A stretch of DNA of 6,273 bases from Clostridia bacterium. GTDB taxonomy: Bacteria > Bacillota_A > Clostridia > Oscillospirales > CAG-272. How positions within the stretch are numbered: position 1 is the stretch's first letter; each line of letters starts with the position of its first letter. The translations under genes and the position numbers were made by a program. Location of the stretch: NCBI GenBank assembly GCA_017632155.1, contig JAGBRZ010000065.1:1-6273 (forward strand). Reading direction: 5' to 3'. Below are positions 1-6,273 of this stretch, one piece after another. Below the pieces are notes generated by a model, which worked only from the letters and a program-made list of their open reading frames with translations, did not search any database and was not told where the DNA came from.

Positions 1-299
1 CAGTGCCCAGCTTTTCCGTATCGTTGATATCGCCGCAGGTCTGGCCGTTGTTCAAACGGGGGCCAATGTCGCCTTCGCTGCCGTTCCAATAGGCAGTGAG
101 CAGGCCGGTCTCCCCTTCCACCCGGTCGATCATCCCGCCGGACCAATCCCGGGTGATGATATCGCAGTTCCCCGCAGAGGTGCCGTGGCAGCCGTAATGC
201 AGCAGGCAGAAAAATTCCTGCTTTGTCTCTGCATTTCTAAAAGTCACCGCGGTCATGGTGGGATCGATGAGACCGAAGGGATTCTGCCCCATATGAAAT
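1..299 (-). pseudogene. Neutral/alkaline ceramidase-family protein, internal fragment
   Basis: On the minus strand an open frame without stops runs from the junction near 299 off the left edge. From an in-frame Met at 292-290, 97 whole codons can be read. The translation resembles the N-terminal domain of neutral/alkaline non-lysosomal ceramidases (Ceramidase_alk, PF04734): an NPFGLIDP segment, then HYGCHGTSAGN, which fits the family's zinc-ligand His in HxTS (His at 187-185), then a GDIGPR segment (about 71-55) at the position of the family's GD[VI]SP[NR] catalytic motif. The Ser nucleophile of true ceramidases is Gly here, so ceramide hydrolysis is doubtful. The Met at 292 is probably internal, because the frame stays open upstream to 341, but beyond about 299 that sequence is antisense to the lyase gene. 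Both ends are missing: one at the window edge, one at the junction. GGG glycine and CGG arginine codons recur here, unlike the genes to the right. The family call is by remembered motifs only. Confidence 0.6.
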
Positions 300-307
300 C
301 CCTTCGG
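273..307. repeat. 11-bp inverted repeat at the ceramidase/PFL junction
   Basis: Positions 273-283 (ccgaagggatt) and 297-307 (aatcccttcgg) are perfect reverse complements separated by 13 bases. The right arm contains the first bases that fit pyruvate formate-lyase (Pro codon at 300-302). The left arm lies inside the ceramidase-like frame. It has no U-tract and lies inside coding sequence, so it does not look like a terminator. It marks where the two unrelated coding regions meet. Confidence 0.7.
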
Positions 308-317
308 CGGTATCAGA

Positions 318-2216
318 ATGGCTCGTTCCGCTTGCGCAGCTTACGGATATGAGCTTTCCGACAAGATCGAAAACGAATTCCAATTCCGTACCACTCACAA
401 TGACGGTGTTTTCCGTGTTTATACCGATGAAATGAAGAAGGCGCGCCACATCGGCATTATGACCGGTCTTCCCGATGCCTACGGACGCGGACGCATCATC
501 GGCGATTACCGCCGTGTTGCGCTTTACGGTATTGATTATCTTATCGAACAGAAAAAGGCAGACAAGGCTAAGCTTGGTCTTGGCAATATGAACACAGACA
601 CCATCCGCCTTGCGGAGGAGCTCTTCCAGCAGATCACCTTCCTCGGCAAGACCAAGGAAATGGCTGCTATCTACGGCTACGATATCTCCGCGCCCGCAAA
701 GAACGCGCGCGAGGCTATCCAGTGGACTTATTTTGCATATCTTGCGGCTATCAAGGAGCAGAACGGCGCGGCTATGTCTATGGGACGCGTTGCAACCTTC
801 TTTGATATTTACATTCAGCGAGATATTGATGCGGGCATCCTCGACGAGGTCGGTGCGCAGGAGCTTATCGACGATTTCGTTATGAAGCTTCGTATGGCAC
901 GTCATCTCCGCACACCCGAATATAACGAGCTCTTCGGCGGCGACCCGATGTGGATCACCGAGAGCGTTGGCGGTATGGGCGTTTCGGGCAAGACACTTGT
1001 TACCAAGTCTTCCTTCCGAATCCTCAACACCCTTTATAACCTCGGCCCCGCACCCGAGCCCAACCTTACCATTCTTTGGTCCGAGCATCTTCCCGAGGGA
1101 TTCAAGAAATTCTGCGCGAAGGTTTCGATCGATACCGACTCCATTCAGTATGAGAACGACGATCTTATGCGCGTAAGCTATGGCGATGACTACGGAATTG
1201 CTTGCTGCGTTTCGGCAATGAAGATCGGTAAGCAGATGCAGTTCTTTGGCGCAAGATGCAATCTTCCCAAGCTTATGCTACTCGCGCTCAACGGCGGTTA
1301 CGATAATACCTCCGATATGAAGATCGGCCCGCAGATCGAGCCCTACGGCTCCGATAAGCTCGATTACGAGGCTGTTCAAGCGCGCTTCCATATCTATCTT
1401 GAGTGGCTCTGCCGTCTTTACGTCAACACGATGAACGTCATCCACTTTATGCACGATAAGTATGCATACGAAAAGACACAGATGGCTCTCCACGATACCG
1501 ACGTTGACCGCATGATGGCGTTCGGTGTTGCAGGACTTTCTGTAATCGCGGACTCTATGAGTGCGATCAAGTATGCAAACGTCAAGCCGATCCGTAACGA
1601 AAACGGCTATATCGTTGATTTTGAAACTACCGGAGATTTCCCGAAATACGGCAATGATGACGACCGCGTTGACTCGATAGCCAAGGCGATCCTTAAGGAC
1701 GTTATCGAGGAGCTCCGCAAGACTCCCACATATAAGAATGCAAGACATACTCTTTCCGCGCTGACGATCACCTCGAACGTCGTTTACGGCAAGAAGACGG
1801 GTGCTACCCCCGACGGAAGAAAGAAGGGCGAAGCGTTCGCTCCCGGTGCAAATCCCATGCACAACCGTGAGCAGAACGGTGCACTTGCATCGCTCAATAC
1901 GCTGACCAAGATGCCCTACGATTGCTGCCGCGACGGTATTTCGAATACCTTCTCGATCGTTCCCGATGCTCTCGGCAACAGCGATGAGGCGAGAGTTGAC
2001 AATCTTGTCAATATCCTTGACGGATATTTCAAGAAGCACGCGCATCACATCAACGTAAACGTTCTCAATAAGCAGAAGCTTATAGAGGCTTACGAGAACC
2101 CCGATCTTTACCCCAACCTCACCATTCGCGTTTCGGGTTACGCTGTTAACTTCCACAAGCTCTCCAAGGAGCAGCAGAGAGAGGTCATCAGCCGTACCTT
2201 CCACGAGAGTCTGTGA
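318..2216 (+). CDS. pflB: Pyruvate formate-lyase (formate acetyltransferase), 5'-truncated
   Basis: Glycyl-radical enzyme converting pyruvate plus CoA to acetyl-CoA plus formate in anaerobic fermentation; cytoplasmic. The 632 residues align along the known PFL sequence: [11 protein letters not shown] at residues 49-59, the IACC active-site pair at Cys296-Cys297 (equivalent to Cys418/419 of E. coli PFL), [11 protein letters not shown] and PDGR further on, and the C-terminal RVSGYAV loop with the radical Gly607 (E. coli Gly734). The family is about 740-760 residues, so about 120 N-terminal residues are missing. PFL homology continues upstream of the Met at 318 as in-frame PFGGIR (300-317), then breaks at a TGA at 294-296, so this Met is an internal codon and not the native start. 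No ribosome binding site precedes it. As given, the product would lack a large part of the fold and is probably inactive; the intact gene presumably exists elsewhere in the source genome. The stop overlaps the pflA start. Confidence 0.95.
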   Translation: MARSACAAYGYELSDKIENEFQFRTTHNDGVFRVYTDEMKKARHIGIMTGLPDAYGRGRIIGDYRRVALYGIDYLIEQKKADKAKLGLGNMNTDTIRLAEELFQQITFLGKTKEMAAIYGYDISAPAKNAREAIQWTYFAYLAAIKEQNGAAMSMGRVATFFDIYIQRDIDAGILDEVGAQELIDDFVMKLRMARHLRTPEYNELFGGDPMWITESVGGMGVSGKTLVTKSSFRILNTLYNLGPAPEPNLTILWSEHLPEGFKKFCAKVSIDTDSIQYENDDLMRVSYGDDYGIACCVSAMKIGKQMQFFGARCNLPKLMLLALNGGYDNTSDMKIGPQIEPYGSDKLDYEAVQARFHIYLEWLCRLYVNTMNVIHFMHDKYAYEKTQMALHDTDVDRMMAFGVAGLSVIADSMSAIKYANVKPIRNENGYIVDFETTGDFPKYGNDDDRVDSIAKAILKDVIEELRKTPTYKNARHTLSALTITSNVVYGKKTGATPDGRKKGEAFAPGANPMHNREQNGALASLNTLTKMPYDCCRDGISNTFSIVPDALGNSDEARVDNLVNILDGYFKKHAHHINVNVLNKQKLIEAYENPDLYPNLTIRVSGYAVNFHKLSKEQQREVISRTFHESL

Positions 2217-2920
2217 TGAAGGGCAGAATAAATTCAATACAAACGCTCGGGACCGTTGACGGTCCCGGCGTGCGTTTTGTGCTATTTATGCAGGGATGTC
2301 CCCTCCGTTGCGCATATTGCCACAATCCCGACACTTGGGATTTCGCGGGCGGTTATGAAGTCAGCGCTAAGGAAATATTCGAAAAGGTCAAGCGTTACCG
2401 CGAGTATTTCGGCAAGGATGGCGGCATAACAGTTTCGGGCGGCGAGCCGACCGCGCAAGCAGACTTTGTCCGCGAGCTTTTCTCGCTTTGCAAAAGCGAG
2501 GGAATACATACCGCGCTTGACACTTCGGGATGCTTATGGAACGAGAAGATCGAAAAGCTTCTTGAAGTTACCGATCTTTGCCTGCTTGACTATAAAATGT
2601 GTAATGCCGAGGATTATGAGAAATACACCCGATGCAAAAAAGAATCTGTGGATTTCTTCCTTTCGGAACTTCAAAAGAGAAGCATTGACACTTGGCTCCG
2701 TCAGGTCATCGTTAAGGGGATAAACGATTCCGCAGATAGTGTTAAAGCACTTTATGAGGTTGCAGATTCGCATCCTTGCGTAAAAAAGGTGGAGCTTCTC
2801 AAATTCCGCAAGCTTTGTGCGCCGAAATATGAAAATCTTGGGGTCGAATTTCCGTTTGGAACCATCCCCGAAACCACGGTGGAGGATATTTCCGCAATTA
2901 TGGCGGCCATAGGAAAATAA
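2216..2920 (+). CDS. pflA: Pyruvate formate-lyase activating enzyme (radical SAM)
   Basis: A 234-residue radical SAM enzyme that binds a [4Fe-4S] cluster, cleaves S-adenosylmethionine and abstracts hydrogen from the radical glycine of PFL (Gly607 of the neighbour). The N-terminus has the family signature GTVDGPGVRF, then the cluster motif CPLRCAYC (Cys28, Cys32, Cys35, the CxxxCxxC pattern) followed by HNPDTW, which is typical of PFL activases. The SAM-contacting GGEP is at 75-78. Length is close to E. coli PflA (246). I chose ATG at 2216 because MKGRI... matches the usual family start; a GTG at 2213 would add one residue. ATG overlaps the pflB TGA by one base (TGATG). The upstream Shine-Dalgarno is weak (gagag at about 2205-2209), so translation is probably coupled to pflB. 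No extra ferredoxin-like insert is visible, so it is a plain PflA rather than a larger glycyl-radical activase. Confidence 0.95.
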   Translation: MKGRINSIQTLGTVDGPGVRFVLFMQGCPLRCAYCHNPDTWDFAGGYEVSAKEIFEKVKRYREYFGKDGGITVSGGEPTAQADFVRELFSLCKSEGIHTALDTSGCLWNEKIEKLLEVTDLCLLDYKMCNAEDYEKYTRCKKESVDFFLSELQKRSIDTWLRQVIVKGINDSADSVKALYEVADSHPCVKKVELLKFRKLCAPKYENLGVEFPFGTIPETTVEDISAIMAAIGK

Positions 2921-2921
2921 A

Positions 2922-3488
2922 ATGATTATTTTGCAGTTATTCATCTCAATGCTCAAGATCGGTGCTTTTGCCTTTGGCGGCGGATACGCGATCATTGCGC
3001 TTCTTGAAAATGAGTTCGTCACCAAGCGCTCGTGGATCGATCACGACGAGTTTATGAACGTCGTTGCGATTGCGGAAAGTACGCCCGGTCCGATCGCTAT
3101 CAACGTTGCGACTTATATCGGATATAAGCTGAAGGGCTTCTTCGGCGCAACCGTTGCGACCGTTGGCGTTTGTGCGCCTTCGTTTATTATAATGTACGTT
3201 GTTTCGATCTTTTACGAGAGATTTATGGAGATCTCTCTCGTTATGGCGGCATTCCGCGGAGTTCAGATCTGCGTGGTTTACCTTATCGCATCTGCGGCGC
3301 TTAAAATGCTCAAAAAGATGAAGAAGACCGCGAGAAATATTGCGGTGTTTGCCGTTACCTTTTTCGGTATGACGGCTTGTGCACTTTTCGATTTCCGCAT
3401 TTCTTCCATTATATTTATATTTACTGCCGGCGTTGTCGGTCTTTCCGCGTTCCTTATCAACAAAAAGCGTAAGGGGGCGAAGAAATGA
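2922..3488 (+). CDS. Short-chain CHR (chromate transporter) family subunit 1
   Basis: A 188-residue integral membrane protein of the CHR family (Chromate_transp, PF02417), of the short single-domain type that works in pairs. Family marks are KIGAFAFGGGYA near residues 12-23, STPGPIAIN at 53-61, GY..KGFFGA at 67-76 and PSFII at 86-90. Hydrophobic segments fill most of the chain, with the last two at about 139-156 and 160-179. Positive clusters lie at 128-138 and in the C-terminal tail (KKRKGAKK, 181-188). It starts one base after pflA, with AGGA at 2911-2914 as ribosome binding site, and overlaps the next subunit by ATGA. In Bacillus subtilis, paired short CHR proteins act together in chromate efflux. 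The natural anion here is unknown; chromate or sulfate are family precedents, and formate export is only a guess from context. Confidence 0.88.
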   Translation: MIILQLFISMLKIGAFAFGGGYAIIALLENEFVTKRSWIDHDEFMNVVAIAESTPGPIAINVATYIGYKLKGFFGATVATVGVCAPSFIIMYVVSIFYERFMEISLVMAAFRGVQICVVYLIASAALKMLKKMKKTARNIAVFAVTFFGMTACALFDFRISSIIFIFTAGVVGLSAFLINKKRKGAKK

Positions 3489-4054
3489 TCTATTTGCAGT
3501 TGTTTTTGACCTTTTTGAAGGTCGGTGCATTTGCTTTCGGCGGTGGGTATGCGATGCTTTCGCTGATCGGGGATTCGGTTCTTTCCTACGGTTGGATGAC
3601 CGAGGAGGAGCTTCTAAACTTCGCGGGAGTCGAAACCGTCATCCCCGGACCGATTGCGGTCAATATGGCGACATTTATCGGCTACGAGCAAGGCGGCTTC
3701 CTCGGCGCACTTTTGGCGACCGTCGGCGTTGTGCTTCCTTCGTTTATAATTATACTGATCGTTGCCGCGCTGATCAAGAATCTGATGAAATATCCCGCAG
3801 TCAATGCTTTTATCACCGGAATGCGCCCCTCCCTCGGCGGACTTATCCTCGCCACCGCGGCAACAATGGGACTGACTGTCCTTTTCGGGCTTGAAAGTGT
3901 TTCTTCGCCAATTTCATTCGATTGGCGCACGGTCGTTATACTTGCGGTCGTCATCGCAGTTCCGCTCCTATACAAAAAACTCGTCAAAAAGGAATTTTCA
4001 CCGATATTGCTCATCCTTGTTTCGGGAGTGCTCGGCATTTTGCTGTTTGTATAA
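3485..4054 (+). CDS. Short-chain CHR (chromate transporter) family subunit 2
   Basis: A 189-residue membrane protein, a paralogue of the gene directly upstream: KVGAFAFGGGYA at 12-23, IPGPIAVN at 53-60, MATFIGYE at 61-68, GGFLGALLATVGV at 70-82 and PSFIII at 85-90 each have a counterpart in subunit 1. It probably forms a heterodimer with it, giving the equivalent of one long-chain ChrA. Its charge layout differs from subunit 1: the positive cluster KKLVKKE (164-170) lies between the last two hydrophobic segments (about 148-163 and 172-189), and the chain ends inside the last segment with no charged tail. The start ATG overlaps the subunit 1 stop (ATGA, 3485-3488), with a G-rich ribosome binding site (agggggcg) just upstream. 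It is the last gene before the terminator at 4063-4091. Substrate not determinable from sequence. Confidence 0.88.
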   Translation: MIYLQLFLTFLKVGAFAFGGGYAMLSLIGDSVLSYGWMTEEELLNFAGVETVIPGPIAVNMATFIGYEQGGFLGALLATVGVVLPSFIIILIVAALIKNLMKYPAVNAFITGMRPSLGGLILATAATMGLTVLFGLESVSSPISFDWRTVVILAVVIAVPLLYKKLVKKEFSPILLILVSGVLGILLFV

Positions 4055-4062
4055 CAAAAAAT

Positions 4063-4091
4063 ACCTTTCTGTAAAAAGAAAGGTGTTTTTT
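4063..4091 (+). terminator. Intrinsic terminator of the pfl-CHR operon
   Basis: A perfect 8-bp stem (acctttct at 4063-4070 with agaaaggt at 4077-4084) has a 6-nt loop and is followed after one base by six T (4086-4091). It starts 9 bases after the stop of CHR subunit 2. A run of A at 4056-4061 precedes the stem, so it could also work on the opposite strand. The stem is AU-rich, so strength is moderate. Confidence 0.85.
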
Positions 4092-4092
4092 A

Positions 4093-4121
4093 TTGCAATA
4101 AATTACTTTTTATGATATAAT
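4093..4121 (+). promoter_or_regulatory. Sigma-70/SigA-type promoter of the lipoprotein gene
   Basis: TTGCAA (4093-4098) and a perfect TATAAT (4116-4121) are separated by 17 bases, with an extended -10 TGa just upstream of TATAAT. Transcription would start near 4128. The -35 begins two bases after the T-tract of the preceding terminator, so this is a new transcription unit. The ribosome binding site aaggaggg (4133-4140) lies 6 bases before the ATG at 4147. Confidence 0.82.
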
Positions 4122-4146
4122 GTAAAAAAAGCAAGGAGGGCTGATT

Positions 4147-6000
4147 ATGAAAAGATATATATGGACGATGATTTTGGTGTTGTTGAGTCTGTCGATCCTT
4201 CTTTGCTTGATAGCGTGCACGGGTGGGGAGGTACCTGCCGAAACCACGGAAAATGACATTGTAACCACAGAACCCGAAACCACAAAAGAGGAGACCACCG
4301 AAATGGAAGAGATCAAGGAAAAAGTATCGCTTGACGGCAAGAGAGTGATTTTTATCGGCAATTCATACGTTTATCACGGCAGAACCGTAATGAACGTGTC
4401 CTCGTCGGTTATGACGCAGGCGGAAAGAGAGAATGACAGGGGTATTTTCTATCAGCTTTGCAAGGCAAACGGCATGGATGTAAACGTCACCAACTGGACC
4501 TTCGGCGGTCACGGACTTGCCGATTTCTTCGGCGCGCCTTGCGCCCACGCATCGAGCGCGTGTCGCGGTACACGTCACGAGAATGAGCTGAAGAATCGCT
4601 ATTACGATTACGTTTTCGTTTCCCCCGGTGGTGGCGACAGACAAGCGAGCACGATTGCCGATGACTTCGATAACATAATCAAGTTCTTCAAGGATGCAAA
4701 TCCCGATGTTAAGATCGTTTGTCTTGCAAACCTTGGTTGCCACGGATATTCTTCTTTTGGCACCGATTTGCCCGCAATTTACAATTATTATTCCACCCTC
4801 GCCGATAAGGGCGTGATCATAGCAGACTGGGGCGGACTCGTTTACCGCATTATGCACGGTATTTACAGCGTCCCCGGCGGCTCGCAGAGCTACGGCAAGT
4901 ACACCTTCATTGTCAAGGATGGATACCATCCGAATATGCTTTCGGGCTATATTGCCTCGCTGATGGCATATTGCACCGTCACGGGTGAGAGTGCGGTGGG
5001 ACAGCCTTATGATTTTTGCAACGACGTAAGAGTAAATCAGGCGTTCAGTTTCAGCAAGTATATCAGTGCTAATTACACAGATGACAAGGTCACAAATTTC
5101 GACGATGTTTTCAAATCCGAAGGCGATATGAAGGGCATTGGGGAGCTTGTTGACAAATATATTGCCGAAAAGACGTGGGCTGAAGCTTTCGAAAAGCCGA
5201 AGATTGAAACCGAAACCCTGCTTTTGAAGAATCATCCGAAGAAATCCATTATCTCTGTCGTTTTCAGTAACGAAAAGCGCGAGGGTAACGGATGGATACC
5301 TTCCTCGTCCAAGTGGAAGCTTGCGAATACCGACGGCTGCCGCTATTTCTCGGGTCTTCGCGGAGATGCGGATGCCATTGCCTCGCTTGCGGGTACGAAA
5401 ACTCCGAACGGTCTGACCGAGGCGGAGAAAAAGGATCTTGCTGATATTCGATACGGACTTTCCGTTATCGGTATGTCGCATCTTGATCTGCCCGAATATA
5501 CGGTTACAACAGATAGCGGCGGCAAGATGCAGACAACCTCGCTGATCAATCTGCTCAACGGTCACTACGGCTCGTCCTACACCGCGAATATTTATTTTGA
5601 CGATAAGACCTACAATATCAATGGTGAAGAGGACTCAAACTCGCCCTACACCGCGCTCTTCACGCTGAATTTCGGCTCTGTCAAGACTTTTGAGGCGATC
5701 GGTTATTCCTCGGGCAACCTCAAGGGCTTCCCGCAGGCGCAGGACGTTTACGTCAGTGACGACGGAATTAACTGGACGAAGGTTCTTTCTGCTTGCTTTG
5801 ATACCGAGATCGCGCCTGTTGCGAGCATCACTGACAAGAGCGGAACTCGCGACCCTTGGAACAACAACGAGCCGAAGCAGGAAGTGCTTTTTGATATGAA
5901 GAACGCGAGCGGAAAATATATCCGAATTGCCGTCCGTCGCGGCGCGAACGTTGATTATCACGGAATTAATACGAGAGAGATTCTGGTGTTTGGAGAATAA
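4147..6000 (+). CDS. Surface lipoprotein: SGNH-hydrolase-like plus discoidin-like domain
   Basis: A 617-residue predicted lipoprotein. The signal peptide has KR at 2-3, a hydrophobic core at 5-22 and lipobox LIAC with lipidated Cys24. A Thr/Glu-rich linker follows (about 31-58). Residues about 65-290 look like an SGNH/GDSL-type hydrolase: FIGNSY with candidate nucleophile Ser73 after the first strand, a Gly block FGGHG at 119-123, GGGD at 161-164 where the family usually has GxND, and DGYHP with Asp258 and His261 as candidate catalytic pair. Residues about 465-617 resemble a discoidin/F5-8 type C (CBM32-like) sandwich: SLINLLNG at 465-472, SDDGINW at 537-543, KYIRI at 590-594 and a terminal REILVFGE. 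The part between (about 300-460) I do not recognise. Likely role: hydrolysis of an ester on a glycan or other polymer at the cell surface, with the C-terminal domain binding carbohydrate; substrate unknown. It stands alone, between its own promoter and terminator. Confidence 0.8.
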   Translation: MKRYIWTMILVLLSLSILLCLIACTGGEVPAETTENDIVTTEPETTKEETTEMEEIKEKVSLDGKRVIFIGNSYVYHGRTVMNVSSSVMTQAERENDRGIFYQLCKANGMDVNVTNWTFGGHGLADFFGAPCAHASSACRGTRHENELKNRYYDYVFVSPGGGDRQASTIADDFDNIIKFFKDANPDVKIVCLANLGCHGYSSFGTDLPAIYNYYSTLADKGVIIADWGGLVYRIMHGIYSVPGGSQSYGKYTFIVKDGYHPNMLSGYIASLMAYCTVTGESAVGQPYDFCNDVRVNQAFSFSKYISANYTDDKVTNFDDVFKSEGDMKGIGELVDKYIAEKTWAEAFEKPKIETETLLLKNHPKKSIISVVFSNEKREGNGWIPSSSKWKLANTDGCRYFSGLRGDADAIASLAGTKTPNGLTEAEKKDLADIRYGLSVIGMSHLDLPEYTVTTDSGGKMQTTSLINLLNGHYGSSYTANIYFDDKTYNINGEEDSNSPYTALFTLNFGSVKTFEAIGYSSGNLKGFPQAQDVYVSDDGINWTKVLSACFDTEIAPVASITDKSGTRDPWNNNEPKQEVLFDMKNASGKYIRIAVRRGANVDYHGINTREILVFGE

Positions 6001-6010
6001 TATCCTAAAA

Positions 6011-6041
6011 GCCGAAAGCGCCATTTGCTTTCGGCTTTTTT
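6011..6041 (+). terminator. Intrinsic terminator after the lipoprotein gene
   Basis: A perfect 9-bp stem (gccgaaagc at 6011-6019 with gctttcggc at 6027-6035) has a 7-nt loop, an A run just before it and six T after it (6036-6041). It begins 10 bases after the TAA stop. This is a strong, classical Rho-independent terminator. Confidence 0.93.
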
Positions 6042-6051
6042 CAAAAAAGAC

Positions 6052-6080
6052 TTGACAAATATAAAATTATGTGATACGAT
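6052..6080 (+). promoter_or_regulatory. Sigma-70/SigA-type promoter of the RHH gene
   Basis: A consensus TTGACA -35 (6052-6057), a 17-base spacer and TACGAT as -10 (6075-6080), with an extended -10 TGa at 6072-6074. The start point would be near 6087. The last three bases of the -10 lie inside the left arm of the inverted repeat at 6078-6109, so a protein bound there would block RNA polymerase. Confidence 0.82.
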
Positions 6081-6109
6081 ATATATGCTCCAACCAGAGC
6101 ATATATATC
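6078..6109. promoter_or_regulatory. Perfect 13-bp inverted repeat, probable operator
   Basis: The arms gatatatatgctc (6078-6090) and gagcatatatatc (6097-6109) are exact reverse complements around a 6-base centre (caacca). It overlaps the -10 box and the expected transcription start, so the full hairpin would not be in the mRNA; a DNA operator is more likely than an RNA structure. It lies 17 bases before the start codon of a ribbon-helix-helix protein, a family that commonly represses its own promoter through palindromic sites. Binding by that protein is inference. Confidence 0.72.
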
Positions 6110-6126
6110 ATATTGGAGGCTTGACG

Positions 6127-6273
6127 ATGGCAAACGTAAATCTTAATGAAAAAGTATCTGTAAACATTAATTCTTCAACTCTCTCGGAGATCGATCTGCT
6201 TGTGGACAACGGATATTATTCTAACAGAAGCGATTTTATAAATCACGCGCTGCGTCTGGCGCTTAAAGAGGAA
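6127..6273 (+). CDS. Ribbon-helix-helix (CopG/ParD-like) DNA-binding protein, 3' end cut off
   Basis: The first 49 codons of a gene open at the window edge. GGAGG at 6115-6119 lies 7 bases before the ATG. The translation fits the RHH fold: a short polar N-terminus, a ribbon strand KVSVNIN at about 9-15, a first helix STLSEIDLLVDNG at about 17-29, a turn YYSNRS, and a second helix DFINHALRLALKEE at about 36-49. The NRSDFINHALRLAL segment is the characteristic RHH helix with its NRS/SRS-type cap. RHH proteins bind DNA as dimers, using the paired strand in the major groove. The length of the whole protein and any C-terminal domain cannot be seen, so it may be a lone regulator, an antitoxin followed by a toxin gene, or the N-terminus of something larger. 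The palindrome in its own promoter argues for autoregulation. Confidence 0.82.
   Translation, partial: MANVNLNEKVSVNINSSTLSEIDLLVDNGYYSNRSDFINHALRLALKEE

Noticed and set aside
237..1088. Long minus-strand open frame of 283 codons antisense to pflB
   Set aside because: It crosses the chimeric join, lies opposite strongly conserved PFL sequence and is in a different frame from the ceramidase-like reading; the translation has no recognisable motif.
1278..2237. Minus-strand open frame of 319 codons opposite the 3' half of pflB
   Set aside because: The sense strand is unmistakable PFL, including the Gly radical site. The antisense frame is open because the sense gene rarely uses TTA, CTA or TCA codons in the needed phase.
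3379..3894. Plus-strand frame of 171 codons across the CHR gene boundary
   Set aside because: Arg/Cys-rich, out-of-frame shadow of two clear membrane-protein genes, with no ribosome binding site.
4240..4320. Thr/Glu-codon-rich stretch in the lipoprotein gene as a possible tandem repeat element
   Set aside because: The units are short and imperfect, and it is explained as an ordinary low-complexity linker after the lipidated Cys.
4363..5565. Minus-strand open frame of 400 codons opposite the lipoprotein gene
   Set aside because: The sense gene has a promoter, ribosome binding site, signal peptide, domain motifs and terminator; the antisense frame has none of these.
6078..6109. Inverted repeat read as a terminator or riboswitch hairpin
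   Set aside because: It has no T-tract and starts before the predicted transcription start, so the full hairpin would not be transcribed from the visible promoter.

Overview
The window reads as DNA from an anaerobic, fermentative Firmicutes/Clostridia-type bacterium, probably an uncultured gut or sediment lineage. The grounds are an oxygen-sensitive pyruvate formate-lyase with its activase, a paired short-chain CHR transporter of the kind common in Firmicutes, a lipoprotein with a Thr/Glu-rich linker, AGGAGG-type ribosome binding sites, AT-rich consensus-like promoters and short U-tailed terminators. This is inference from gene content and style; there is no phylogenetic marker to fix the species.

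Layout. Positions 1 to about 299 hold, on the minus strand, an internal fragment of a neutral/alkaline ceramidase-family protein. It runs off the left edge and is cut at about 297-311, where the sequence switches abruptly to the inside of a pyruvate formate-lyase gene on the plus strand. The lyase lacks roughly its first 120 residues. An 11-bp inverted repeat sits at the switch, and glycine and arginine codon use differs on the two sides. The join looks like an assembly or amplification chimera, or a recent rearrangement, rather than an ordinary gene boundary.

From about 300 to 4054 there is one tight plus-strand transcription unit: pflB (5'-truncated), pflA, and two tandem CHR-family transporter subunits. 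Junctions are a 1-base stop/start overlap, a 1-base gap and a 4-base ATGA overlap. An intrinsic terminator at 4063-4091 closes the unit. PflA would activate PflB by making its glycyl radical, and PflB would convert pyruvate and CoA to acetyl-CoA and formate. The transporter pair is likely a heterodimeric small-anion carrier whose substrate cannot be read from the sequence.

From 4093 to 6041 there is a monocistronic unit with its own promoter, a 617-residue secreted lipoprotein and a terminator. The lipoprotein has an N-terminal SGNH-hydrolase-like domain and a C-terminal discoidin (F5/8 type C)-like domain, so it is probably a cell-surface carbohydrate or ester hydrolase. From 6052 to the right edge there is another promoter, a perfect 13-bp inverted repeat overlapping the -10 region, and the first 49 codons of a ribbon-helix-helix DNA-binding protein that plausibly represses itself through that repeat.

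I see no CRISPR array, RNA gene, insertion sequence or prophage. The families are all known. The points most worth a second look are the chimeric junction, the operon link between PFL and the CHR pair with its complementary charge pattern, the atypical SGNH lipoprotein, and the RHH operator.
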